Assembly: GCA_019075865.1 (NCBI GenBank)
Contig: JAGXAN010000012.1
Span: forward strand, 1-64,000
Source of the DNA: Hyphomicrobiales bacterium
GTDB lineage: Bacteria > Pseudomonadota > Alphaproteobacteria > Rhizobiales > Beijerinckiaceae
Direction: 5' to 3'
Length of the DNA: 64,000 nucleotides
The notes under the pieces were generated by a model that saw only the letters and a program-made list of their open reading frames with translations, made no database searches and was not told the DNA's origin. Positions within the stretch are counted from its first letter, which is position 1. The number at the start of each line of letters is the position of its first letter. A program made the translations under genes and the position numbers. This document shows, in pieces, positions 18,788 through 27,010 of the stretch.

Positions 18788-20053
18788 GTGAAAAAACCCA
18801 GTGACTCCCGCGCGCCAGCGCAGGTCTCCCGCCGCGCCATGCTGGCAGCCAGCACGGCGGCGCTCGGTCTGGCGGGCACGCGCGCCGCTCAGGCGGAGCA
18901 GAAGCCGCTAACCGTGTCCGAATGGGCCACCCAACTCGGTCGCCCGGTCGACGATCATGCCTACGGCGTGCCATCCAAGTTTGAAGCCGGCGTCATTCGC
19001 CGCCGCGTCGACTGGTTGACCGCCACCGCCGAAAGTTCGGTGGCCTTCACCCCGCTGGCCGCGCTTGAGGGTATCATCACCCCGAATGGTCTCGGTTTCA
19101 TCCGCGACCATGGCGGCACGCCCGACATCGACCCCGCCCAGCACCGTCTGGTGATCGAGGGCCTGGTCGAAAAGCCGCTGATTTTCACGCTGGAGGACAT
19201 CAAGCGTTTCCCGCGCGTCAATCGCATCCATTTCTGCGAATGCGCCGCCAATAGCGCCATGGAAAACAACGGCCCGCAGATGCAGGCGGTGCAATATTCG
19301 CACGGCATGGTGCACAATGCCATGTACACCGGCGTCTTGCTGAAAACCCTGCTCGAAGCGGTCGGCCTCAAGCCGAATGCCAAATATGTGATGCCCGAAG
19401 GCGGCGACGCTTCCGGCCTCACCCGCACCATCCCGCTCGACAAGGCGCTGGATGATTGCATGATTGCCTACAACATGAACGGCGAAGCCCTGCACCCCGG
19501 CCACGGTTATCCGATGCGCCTCGTTGTGCCCGGTTGGCAGGCGAATATGTGGGTGAAATGGATTCGCCGCATCAAGGTTGGTGACGAGCCTTTCATGACC
19601 CACGAAGAGACCGCCAAATACACATCCCTGATGAAGGACGGCCGCTCGCGCATGTTCACCTGGCCGATGGATGCCAAATCCGTCATCACCAGCCCGGCGC
19701 CCGAAGCACCCTGGATGTCCAAGGGCCAGAACGTCATCTCAGGCATTGCCTGGTCTGGCCGTGGCACGATCAAGCAGGTCGATGTTTCGCTCGATGGCGG
19801 CAAGAATTGGGTGAAAGCCCAGATCGAGGGGCCGGTTCTGCCTTTCTCCATGGTGCGCTTTTACGTCAACACAGACTGGAACGGCGATGAATTGCTGCTG
19901 CAATCGCGCGCCCATGACAATACGGGCTATGTGCAGCCCACCAAAAATATGCTCCGCGCCATCCGTGGCCGCAGCTTCAACTACCACAATAACGGAATTC
20001 AAACCTGGCAGGTCCGCAAAATCGGAGAGGTTAACAATGTCGAAGTTTCGTAA
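18788..20053 (+). CDS. soxC: Sulfane dehydrogenase molybdenum subunit SoxC
   Basis: A 421-residue molybdoprotein of the sulfite-oxidase family. With SoxD it oxidises the sulfane sulfur still attached to SoxY, releasing six electrons. The Tat signal is SRRAMLAASTAALGLAG. The Mo-binding segment HFCECAANSAMEN contains the pterin-Mo cysteine, aligned to C152 (ECAAN, compare QCAGN of sulfite oxidases). HGYPMRLVVPGW follows, then a C-terminal dimerisation domain from about residue 300. It follows soxB by 43 bases and overlaps soxD by 17 bases, as expected for a stoichiometric complex. Confidence 0.94.
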   Translation: MKKPSDSRAPAQVSRRAMLAASTAALGLAGTRAAQAEQKPLTVSEWATQLGRPVDDHAYGVPSKFEAGVIRRRVDWLTATAESSVAFTPLAALEGIITPNGLGFIRDHGGTPDIDPAQHRLVIEGLVEKPLIFTLEDIKRFPRVNRIHFCECAANSAMENNGPQMQAVQYSHGMVHNAMYTGVLLKTLLEAVGLKPNAKYVMPEGGDASGLTRTIPLDKALDDCMIAYNMNGEALHPGHGYPMRLVVPGWQANMWVKWIRRIKVGDEPFMTHEETAKYTSLMKDGRSRMFTWPMDAKSVITSPAPEAPWMSKGQNVISGIAWSGRGTIKQVDVSLDGGKNWVKAQIEGPVLPFSMVRFYVNTDWNGDELLLQSRAHDNTGYVQPTKNMLRAIRGRSFNYHNNGIQTWQVRKIGEVNNVEVS

Positions 20054-20717
20054 TTTCGCACTCGCGGCGATTATAGCGCTGCCATCGGTTGCCTTTGCAG
20101 CCGAGGCCGCCAAGCCGGTTTCGAAGGTAGCGGCCAAGGACTATGGTCTTGGCACCCCGGCAACGCTGGATATGTACAAGGCCTATCTGATCGACGTGCG
20201 CCCCGACGGTCAGGGCGCGCCGGTCGGCAAGGGCACGGTCAAGGAAGGCGAAAAGCTTTTTGGTGACCAATGCTCTTCCTGCCACGGTGATTTTGGCGAA
20301 GGCGTCGGCAAATTCCCCGTGCTGATGGGCGGCGAGGGCACGCTGACACGCGACCACCCTGTCAAGACCATTGGCTCGTATTGGCCTTATGCCTCGACGT
20401 TGTTCGATTATATTGACCGCGCCATGCCTTTCCCCATGCCCAAGAGCCTGACCCCGGATCAGGTTTACAGCATTACCGATTGGCTGTTGAACCAGAACAA
20501 CATCGTCAAGGATGATTTTGTGCTGACCAATGAAAACATTGGCACCATCAAAATGCCCAATGGCAACGGCTTTTATATGGATGATCGCAAGGTCGCTGAA
20601 AAGTCGTTCTGGAACGCCAATGCCTGCATGAAAAACTGCAAGCCAACGGTAGCCGTGACCGCCAAGGCAATATCCCTCAATGATCCGCCAAAGGATGCCA
20701 AAGCCGCCGCGAAGTAA
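20037..20717 (+). CDS. soxD: Short monohaem SoxD cytochrome
   Basis: Cytochrome subunit of the SoxCD sulfane dehydrogenase, only 226 residues. After a signal peptide (ending near AFAAEA), one CxxCH appears: QCSSCHGDFGEG at 79-83. The methionine-ligand region is around YIDRAMPFPMPKSL. A CMKNCK motif lies near the C-terminus. The well-studied Paracoccus SoxD is about 380 residues with two haems; here the second cytochrome domain is absent, and there is no continuation downstream in any frame. The start overlaps the soxC end (RBS GGAGAGG in the soxC coding region). The shortening looks natural rather than a frameshift, because the tail resembles the end of the first SoxD domain. Confidence 0.88.
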   Translation: MSKFRNFALAAIIALPSVAFAAEAAKPVSKVAAKDYGLGTPATLDMYKAYLIDVRPDGQGAPVGKGTVKEGEKLFGDQCSSCHGDFGEGVGKFPVLMGGEGTLTRDHPVKTIGSYWPYASTLFDYIDRAMPFPMPKSLTPDQVYSITDWLLNQNNIVKDDFVLTNENIGTIKMPNGNGFYMDDRKVAEKSFWNANACMKNCKPTVAVTAKAISLNDPPKDAKAAAK

Positions 20718-20837
20718 TAGCGTCAACCCTTGCAAAAGGGATCATCGTGGAGAAGATTATTTTGGACAAACTTACTCAAGCAGAGTAACTTGCCAACCTT
20801 AATTCATTGAAAGATATGGCTCAATACGGAGGATCCC

Positions 20838-21287
20838 ATGGAACGGCGTAATTTTTTTCGCACAATGATGCTGGCTGCCGCGAGCGGCGCGACGATATTC
20901 TCGGCGCGCGGAAAAGCCTCGGCCGCCACCCATGTGTCCAAGGTTGTCTATCACCTCGATGATGTCGCCAAAGTCAATTTCGTCGTTGAAAACAACATGA
21001 CGCAGCACATTACCGGTGTGGGTGGTCCAAAGAATGTGAAAATGGCACTGGTGGTGCTGGGGCCTGCACTGGCTTCTTTTAAATGGTCGGGAGCCGACGC
21101 CGGAATGGCCGGCAAGTTGCAGGAATTGCACAGTCAGGGCGTTGAATTGAACGCCTGTTCCAACACCATGAAGAAAATGAACATTACCTTGAAGGACCTG
21201 TTGCCGGGCTTTATACCCGCCGTTAATGGCGGCAATGTCCGGCTTGTCGAATTGCAGAACCACGGTTACGCCTATCTGCGACCCTAG
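20838..21287 (+). CDS. Exported DsrE-family protein
   Basis: A 149-residue protein with a Tat-like N-terminus (MERRNFFRTMMLAAASGATI) and a DsrE/DsrF-like fold: KVVYHLDD, VKMALVVLGPAL, ELHSQGVELNACSNTMKKMN, DLLPGFIPAVNGG and a final LQNHGYAYLRP. The single cysteine in NACSNTM sits where sulfur-carrying DsrE/TusD proteins have theirs. Periplasmic DsrE-like proteins are common at the end of sox clusters; a role in binding sulfane sulfur is inferred, not proven. It has GGAGG ahead of the start, 120 bases after soxD. Confidence 0.75.
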   Translation: MERRNFFRTMMLAAASGATIFSARGKASAATHVSKVVYHLDDVAKVNFVVENNMTQHITGVGGPKNVKMALVVLGPALASFKWSGADAGMAGKLQELHSQGVELNACSNTMKKMNITLKDLLPGFIPAVNGGNVRLVELQNHGYAYLRP

Positions 21288-21349
21288 GATGTTGACAGCA
21301 AATTCGTTTTAATGAATGTGTTGTACATCCGGCCTTGATGGAGATTTGG

Positions 21350-21766
21350 ATGTACAGCATAATGCCCGCAATTATTGGCGGAGTTTTGATTGGTGCCGCT
21401 TCAGTATTGCTGATGGCGCTCTCCGGCCGGATTGCAGGCATCAGCGGAATCGCCGGGGGCCTGATGCGTCCGGCAAACCGTGTGGATGGCGCCTGGCGCT
21501 TCATGTTTGTTTCGGGCCTGATTATCGGCCCGATTCTAGTCCAGAAAATCGTCGGCCTCAAGGTTTACGGCGCGCCCACCATGTCCACGCCCGTGCTCGC
21601 GCTGGCGGGCCTGTTTGTTGGCGTTGGCACCGCGCTGAGCGCGGGATGCACCAGCGGCCATGGCGTTTGCGGCATCGCCCGCCTTTCAAAGCGCTCCATT
21701 GCGGCAGTTATCACCTTCATGACGATGGGTGCTCTCACCGTTTATTTCATCCGCCACATTTTGTGA
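21350..21766 (+). CDS. YeeE/YedE-family half transporter, N-terminal half
   Basis: About 138 residues with four hydrophobic helices. The motif SAGCTSGHGVCGIARLS is the cysteine-bearing pore motif of the YeeE/sulf_transp family. Such short proteins come in pairs, and the next gene supplies the second half. The start ATG 21350 follows GGAG by six bases; two earlier candidates (TTG, ATG) lie inside or before that site. Transport of a sulfur compound, perhaps thiosulfate or persulfide, is inferred from the family and the neighbouring dioxygenase. Confidence 0.82.
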   Translation: MYSIMPAIIGGVLIGAASVLLMALSGRIAGISGIAGGLMRPANRVDGAWRFMFVSGLIIGPILVQKIVGLKVYGAPTMSTPVLALAGLFVGVGTALSAGCTSGHGVCGIARLSKRSIAAVITFMTMGALTVYFIRHIL

Positions 21767-21776
21767 CAGGCCAGAC

Positions 21777-22250
21777 ATGCAGATAACCGCAAAACCTTTG
21801 ATCGCCGCACTCGCGGCAGGCACCCTTTTCGGTTCAGGTCTGGCCGTTGCCGGCATGACCCAACCCCGCATCGTTCAGGATTTTCTTGACCCGTTCGGTC
21901 ATTGGAATCCGGCCCTGATGTTTGTGATGGGCTGCGCGCTTCTGGTCGCCATGGTTGGATTTCGCTTGGCGTTTCGGCGCTCCAAGCCCTTCTGGGCCGG
22001 TCAATTCCATCTCCCGACCGCGCGTGATCTTGACGCACCCCTATTGATTGGCTCGGCGCTTTTTGGCATTGGCTGGGGCCTTGGCGGCTATTGCCCTGGC
22101 CCGGCCATCGCATCGCTGCCCAGCCTCAATACCGGCGTGCTGGTATTTGTGGCTGCCATGATGGCCAGCACCTTCGCCACACACTATCTGCGTACCCGCA
22201 ACCGGGTGAAAACACCGGTTGCAAATCTTGAAATTTCCCCCGCTGAATGA
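21777..22250 (+). CDS. YeeE/YedE-family half transporter, C-terminal half (DUF6691)
   Basis: About 157 residues with four to five membrane helices. It has LAVAGMTQPRIVQDFLDPFG, WNPALMFVMGCALLV and GLGGYCPGPAIASL, which is the second-half cysteine motif of this family. It begins 10 bases after the first half, and its stop overlaps the start of the dioxygenase gene (ATGA), so the transporter pair and the enzyme are translationally linked. This three-gene order recurs in sulfide/persulfide detoxification clusters. Confidence 0.82.
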   Translation: MQITAKPLIAALAAGTLFGSGLAVAGMTQPRIVQDFLDPFGHWNPALMFVMGCALLVAMVGFRLAFRRSKPFWAGQFHLPTARDLDAPLLIGSALFGIGWGLGGYCPGPAIASLPSLNTGVLVFVAAMMASTFATHYLRTRNRVKTPVANLEISPAE

Positions 22251-23125
22251 CGGAGACTGTCATGCATCCCGAAGCCCATTCGTTTTTTGACGAACCCACC
22301 AACACGGTAAGCTATGTCGTGCGCGATCCAGGCTCCAACGCCTGCGCCATCATCGATTCGGTGCTGAATTACGAAGCCGCTGCCGGACGCACCAACACCG
22401 CCTCCGCCGACGCGATTATCGCTTATGTAAAAGCCAACAACCTCAACGTCGAGTGGATTCTGGACACCCACGTCCATGCCGATCACCTTTCCGCCGCGCC
22501 CTATTTGAAAAAAGCACTCGGCGGCAAAATGGCCATTGGTGCCGCCATCACCGTGGTGCAGAACGTGTTTGGCAAACTGTTCAACGCCGGAACCGAATTC
22601 CAGCGCGATGGCAGCCAGTTTGACCGCCTGCTCGAAGATGGCGCCAAGATCAAGGTTGGCACCATGGAAGGTTATGCCATGCACACGCCGGGCCACACCC
22701 CCGCCTGCATGACCTACGTATTCGGCGATGCCGCCTTTGTTGGCGACACTTTGTTCATGCCCGATTATGGTACGGCGCGCTGCGATTTCCCGGGTGGCGA
22801 TGCGCATGTGCTGTATCGCTCGATCCAGAAAGTTTTTGCGCTTCCGCCCGAAACCCGCCTGTTCCTCTGCCATGATTACAAGGCACCCGGGCGCACGGAA
22901 TTTCGTTGGGAAACCACGGTTGCTGAAGAGCGCGCGCATAATGTGCAAGTCCACGAAGGCGTCACCGAGGACGAATTCGTCACCTTCCGCCAAAAGCGTG
23001 ACGCCCTGCTCGCCATGCCAGCGCTGATCGTGCCATCCGTGCAAGTCAACATGCGCGCGGGCAACCTGCCGCCCGCCGAAGAAAATGGCGTCAGCTACAT
23101 CAAGGTGCCGATCAACAAACTGTAA
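22247..23125 (+). CDS. MBL-fold persulfide dioxygenase-like hydrolase (Blh/ETHE1-like)
   Basis: 292 residues of the metallo-beta-lactamase fold. The metal motif is DTHVHADHLSAAPYLK (HxHxDH), with HTPGHTPACM and FVGDTLFMPDYGTARCD following, and FLCHDYKAPGR supplying the last His. These features match ETHE1-type persulfide dioxygenases, which oxidise glutathione persulfide to sulfite with iron and oxygen. Next to SQR this is the standard bacterial sulfide-oxidising pair. Two starts are possible: ATG 22247 (overlapping the preceding stop) or ATG 22262, which has GGAG seven bases upstream. Confidence 0.88.
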   Translation: MTETVMHPEAHSFFDEPTNTVSYVVRDPGSNACAIIDSVLNYEAAAGRTNTASADAIIAYVKANNLNVEWILDTHVHADHLSAAPYLKKALGGKMAIGAAITVVQNVFGKLFNAGTEFQRDGSQFDRLLEDGAKIKVGTMEGYAMHTPGHTPACMTYVFGDAAFVGDTLFMPDYGTARCDFPGGDAHVLYRSIQKVFALPPETRLFLCHDYKAPGRTEFRWETTVAEERAHNVQVHEGVTEDEFVTFRQKRDALLAMPALIVPSVQVNMRAGNLPPAEENGVSYIKVPINKL

Positions 23126-23192
23126 GCGCAAACAGCGCACCACGCCCAAATCAGACGACAAATAAAACAAGAAAACAATCAAAGGGAACGAA

Positions 23193-24443
23193 ATGTCCAA
23201 GACGAATGAAAAGTCCAAGTTCACAGTCGTGATCGTGGGCGGTGGTGCCAGCGGTATAGCCAGCGCCTCCAGCCTGCTTTCACGCGACAAGAAGCTGGAT
23301 ATTGCGATTATCGAACCGTCCGACAAACACTATTACCAGCCAGGCTGGACATTGGTGGGCGGCGGTATCTTCCAACCGGAGCAAACCTGCCGCGATACAG
23401 CCGACTTCATTCCCGATGCGGTGACATGGGTCAAGGGTGCTGTTGCCACCTTCAACCCTGCCGCCAACCAAGTTGTGCTCGAGGATGGCCGTGAAATTCA
23501 ATACGAGGCACTCATCGTCGCCCCCGGAATCAAGCTGGATTGGAACGCCATCGAGGGTTTGCAAGAAACTTTGGGCAAGAATGGCGTAACATCCAACTAC
23601 CGGTTTGATCTCGCCCCCTACACCTGGCAATTGGTGCAAGGCCTCAAATCGGGCAAAGCGCTGTTCACCCAGCCACCCATGCCGATCAAATGCGCAGGTG
23701 CTCCGCAAAAGGCCCTGTATCTCTCCGGCGATTACTGGTTCCGCCATGGCCGGATCAACAACGTCAATATTGAATTCCACAATGCCGGCGGCGTGCTGTT
23801 TGGCGTGAAGGAATATGTGCCTGCGCTGATGGAATATATCCAGAAATACCGCGCCAATGTTCGTTTCATGAGCCGCCTCGTCAAAATTGATGGGCCCGCC
23901 CACAAGGCCTGGTTCGAGGTAACCAAGGATGGCGTCAAGACCATCGAAGAGCAAGACTTTGACATGATCCATGTCTGCCCGCCGCAGACCGCGCCCGATT
24001 TCATCCGCTCGAGCCCGCTGGCCGATGCCGCCGGCTGGATTGAAGTCAAGCAGGACACGCTGCAGCACACCCGCTTTGCCAATATCTTCGGCCTCGGCGA
24101 TGCTGGCTCGACACCCAATGCCAAAACAGCCGCTGCCGCCCGCAAACAAGCGCCGGTGGTATCGGCCAATGTCATCAGCCTGCTGGCCGGGCGACCGTTG
24201 ACCGCAGCCTATGATGGCTATGGCTCCTGCCCACTGACGGTGGAGCGCGGCAAGATCGTGCTGGCCGAGTTCCTTTACGGCGGCAAACTCGCCCCCTCCT
24301 TCCCGAAATGGCTCAACGACGGCACCAAGCCCACACGTCTCGCCTGGGCGTTGAAAGAGCGCTTTTTGCCGCCGCTTTACTGGCACGCCATGCTCAAGGG
24401 GCGCGAATGGCTGGCCAAGCCATTGAGCATAATCGCTGACTGA
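23193..24443 (+). CDS. sqr: Type II sulfide:quinone oxidoreductase
   Basis: A 416-residue FAD enzyme that oxidises sulfide to persulfide and passes electrons to ubiquinone at the membrane. It has VVIVGGGASGI (FAD Rossmann), HYYQPGWTLVGGG, PIKCAGAPQKALYLSGDYW with redox Cys C167, and YDGYGSCPLTVERGKIVLAE, all like mitochondrial SQOR and bacterial type II SQR. At the position of the second human redox cysteine (FGIGDC...), this protein reads FGLGDAGSTPNAKTAAA, so cysteine is absent there; C66, C262 and C346 are the other cysteines. Bacterial homologues with a similar GDA appear to exist, so function may be kept. It follows the dioxygenase by 67 bases with AAGGGAACG before the start. Confidence 0.88.
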   Translation: MSKTNEKSKFTVVIVGGGASGIASASSLLSRDKKLDIAIIEPSDKHYYQPGWTLVGGGIFQPEQTCRDTADFIPDAVTWVKGAVATFNPAANQVVLEDGREIQYEALIVAPGIKLDWNAIEGLQETLGKNGVTSNYRFDLAPYTWQLVQGLKSGKALFTQPPMPIKCAGAPQKALYLSGDYWFRHGRINNVNIEFHNAGGVLFGVKEYVPALMEYIQKYRANVRFMSRLVKIDGPAHKAWFEVTKDGVKTIEEQDFDMIHVCPPQTAPDFIRSSPLADAAGWIEVKQDTLQHTRFANIFGLGDAGSTPNAKTAAAARKQAPVVSANVISLLAGRPLTAAYDGYGSCPLTVERGKIVLAEFLYGGKLAPSFPKWLNDGTKPTRLAWALKERFLPPLYWHAMLKGREWLAKPLSIIAD

Positions 24444-24475
24444 TCAACCCCAACGCTGCCAAAGGTATAACCCTG

Positions 24476-25267
24476 ATGATGCTTTCCCATACTGATTTCC
24501 TGTCACTCGGTTCGGGCTCTATTGTCGGGTTTACCCTTGGGCTAATTGGTGGCGGTGGCTCGATCATGGCGCTGCCGCTACTATTGTATGTGGTGGGCAT
24601 GAAGGACCCGCATATGGCGATCGGCACCAGCGCGCTGGCGGTGGCGGCGAGTGCCTTTGGCAATTTGCTCGGCCATGCCCGCGGCGGACGCGTCAAATGG
24701 AATTGCGCGCTGGCCTTTGCCGGTTCAGGGATCGTCGGGGCCTATGCCGGTTCGACGCTCGGGAAGCATTTTGATGGGCAAAAACTGCTGACCCTGTTTG
24801 GCGTGTTGATGATCATCATTGCCGCCAACATGCTGCGCCCGCGCAAGGGCGAGGATGCCCATGACGTCAAACTGCACATGGGGTCGGTTTCCAGCTTGCT
24901 GCCACCGCTCGTGCTATTTGGTTTTGTCGTCGGCGCGCTTTCCGGCTTCTTTGGCATTGGTGGCGGCTTTCTCGTTGTTCCCGGCCTGGTTGCCGCGACC
25001 AGTATGCCTTTGATCATGGCAATTGGCTCCTCGCTGGTTTCCGTCACCGCCTTTGGCCTGACCACGGCTTTCAATTACTCGCTTTCGGGCCTGGTCGATT
25101 GGCATGTCGCCACTTTCTTCATTCTCGGCGGCATTGTCGGCGGCCTGTTCGGCGGCGCCTTGGCCGCGCGTCTGGCGACCAAAAAGCAACTGCTGTCCCG
25201 CGTTTTTGCGACCATTGTCGCCGTTGTCGGCGTTTACGTGATTTACAAGAGCCTGCACACCGCCTGA
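24476..25267 (+). CDS. TauE/SafE-family sulfite exporter-like membrane protein
   Basis: 263 residues with about eight hydrophobic helices and the two family repeats: GLIGGGGSIMALPLLLYVVG in the first half and GFFGIGGGFLVVPGLVA in the second. TauE/SafE members export sulfite, sulfoacetate and other anions. Placed after the dioxygenase and SQR, removal of sulfite made by persulfide oxidation is the natural guess. It is the last gene of the sulfur operon and starts 33 bases after sqr. Confidence 0.85.
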   Translation: MMLSHTDFLSLGSGSIVGFTLGLIGGGGSIMALPLLLYVVGMKDPHMAIGTSALAVAASAFGNLLGHARGGRVKWNCALAFAGSGIVGAYAGSTLGKHFDGQKLLTLFGVLMIIIAANMLRPRKGEDAHDVKLHMGSVSSLLPPLVLFGFVVGALSGFFGIGGGFLVVPGLVAATSMPLIMAIGSSLVSVTAFGLTTAFNYSLSGLVDWHVATFFILGGIVGGLFGGALAARLATKKQLLSRVFATIVAVVGVYVIYKSLHTA

Positions 25268-25808
25268 ACCTGCGCAACGCCCGGTTTCCCCGCTTCCAGC
25301 ATTTTCCACACTGCAACCGCGGGTTCTCGCTTGTTTTGTTCGCAATACGAACATAGTGCGCATAGCGAATTATTGGATAATCTGTTAAACGATTGGCGCG
25401 GCGCGTGAAGGCGTCGGCTTGGGGGCAAAAGCCGGAGCATTTTTCCGGTGCCAAAAATTCCCCAGCCGATATTAGCCGCGCAAATGTAATGGCGACCCAG
25501 CCGCAACCCGTTCCGGGCCGAAGGCGAACAAACCGTCATTGACACTTGCGATAAAGCCAGATTCGCGCAAACTTGTGGTGGTGGAAGCAATTCCGGCATC
25601 GACGGACAGGCAAAAATATCAAACAGATGCGCGAGATTTGGACGTGCGAAAATAAAACCGGTCAATTTATGAAGCCGAAAGAACAGATATGGCGCGAAAA
25701 GCCATACACATTACCGCCAGGGAAGGGCCAAAAAAGTTCAACCTGCGGAGACGGGTAAAGGGGTGAGCCGGACAACACGGCTCCAACATGAAACGAGAGG
25801 AAAACACG
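25268..25808. promoter_or_regulatory. Intergenic region with TGTTCG-N5-CGAACA palindrome
   Basis: A 541-base gap between the sulfur operon and the ABC operon. No convincing gene was seen. At 25337-25353 TGTTCG and CGAACA are separated by CAATA, a perfect 6-bp-arm palindrome of the size bound by IclR- or GntR-type dimers. No regulator of those families is encoded in the window. GAGAGG at about 25795-25800 is the ribosome-binding site of the following gene. No confident terminator for the sulfur operon was found. Confidence 0.45.
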
Positions 25809-26954
25809 ATGAAATTGTTAAAATTTGCAGGTTTGATGGTCGCCGCCAGCGGCTTGGCCAGTGTGGCGCACGCAGCGGACAAGTCCCCGATCGCGATGCA
25901 GGATATCGCCGAATTGTCGGGCGGCGGCGCAACCGTCGGCACCCATTGGCGTGATGGCATTGATCTGGCGATCCGCGACATCAACAAGGCTGGCGGCGTG
26001 CTGGGTCATCCGCTCACCGTCGTGCATGCGGACACAGCCTCAAGCGCCGGCACCGCCCGCGCTTTGATGCTGAAAGCCATTGACGCCAAGCCTTATGTCA
26101 TTCTTGGGCCTGGCTATTCCGGTTCTGTCGCCGTCACCGGCCCCATGGCCGCCAAAGCCAAAATTCCTGAAATCATGGGCGGCGAAGCCGAAGGCCTGAC
26201 GCTGAAGGGCAACGATTACCTGTTCCGCACTTCTTTCGGCCAGCAGTCGACAATGCCGAAGGTGGCCAAGTTCATCCAGGATCACTGGAAAGCCAAGTCG
26301 GTCGCCGTTGCCTATGTCAACAATGATTTCGGCAAGGACGGCAAGAACGAAGTCGAGAAGGATCTCAAGGCGCTGGGCATCAACGTCGTTGCCGATTTGC
26401 CATCCGAAGCCGGCCAGGTCGATTTCGCCTCGGACGTCAGCAAGATAAAGGCTGCAAAGCCGGACGTGCTGTTCATCTATGACAACGAGGAAGAAAGCGC
26501 CAACATGATGAAGGAATTGGGCCGTGAAGGCGTCAAGATCCCGATCATGGGTGAAACCACCATTGCCGGCCAGAAGGTCATCGACCTTGCCGGTAAAGAC
26601 GCCGAAGGCATTTATTGCCATGTCGGCCTCACCACCGACGCCGACATCCCGGCCATCCAGAAGTTCCGCAAGGAATTCGTCGATGCCTACCATTACGTGC
26701 CCGATCATAACGGCATGAAGGGCTGGCTCGCCGTGCAACTTGTGAAGGCTGTCACGGAGAAAATGGGCAAGGTCGACCAGGCCGATTTCGCCAAGACACT
26801 GCATGGCATGACCATCAGTGCCAAGACAGACCCGGGCATTTTGATGACCGTCACCTATAGCAAGACCGGCGATTTGAGCCGCGAAAGCTTCCTCGTCCAC
26901 GTTGAAAACGGCAAGCAGAAGATCGTGCAGATCCTGCCCCCGCTTAAGAACTAA
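25809..26954 (+). CDS. Branched-chain-amino-acid-type ABC substrate-binding protein
   Basis: 381-residue periplasmic binding protein of the LivJ/LivK (PBP type 1) class. The signal peptide runs MKLLKFAGLMVAASGLASVAHAA. The mature protein has the usual receptor features, DGIDLAIRDINKAGGVLGHPL, ILGPGYSGSVAVTGPMA and KIPEIMGGEAEG. The start at ATG 25809 follows GAGAGG by nine bases; a seven-codon longer reading would start inside that region. The ligand is not predictable from sequence: this class also binds urea, amides, aromatic acids and sulfur compounds. It leads a five-gene operon. Confidence 0.85.
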   Translation: MKLLKFAGLMVAASGLASVAHAADKSPIAMQDIAELSGGGATVGTHWRDGIDLAIRDINKAGGVLGHPLTVVHADTASSAGTARALMLKAIDAKPYVILGPGYSGSVAVTGPMAAKAKIPEIMGGEAEGLTLKGNDYLFRTSFGQQSTMPKVAKFIQDHWKAKSVAVAYVNNDFGKDGKNEVEKDLKALGINVVADLPSEAGQVDFASDVSKIKAAKPDVLFIYDNEEESANMMKELGREGVKIPIMGETTIAGQKVIDLAGKDAEGIYCHVGLTTDADIPAIQKFRKEFVDAYHYVPDHNGMKGWLAVQLVKAVTEKMGKVDQADFAKTLHGMTISAKTDPGILMTVTYSKTGDLSRESFLVHVENGKQKIVQILPPLKN

Positions 26955-27010
26955 AAAAACAAGCCTGACTGCAACCTGCCCGGCGGAGCTGTATCCGCCG
27001 GGCCCATTGG

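Noticed and set aside
22184-24386. Long open frames on the minus strand opposite the dioxygenase and SQR genes (380 and 368 codons)
   Set aside because: They lie fully antisense to clear enzymes, have no family motifs or ribosome-binding sites, and are expected from GC-rich codon bias.
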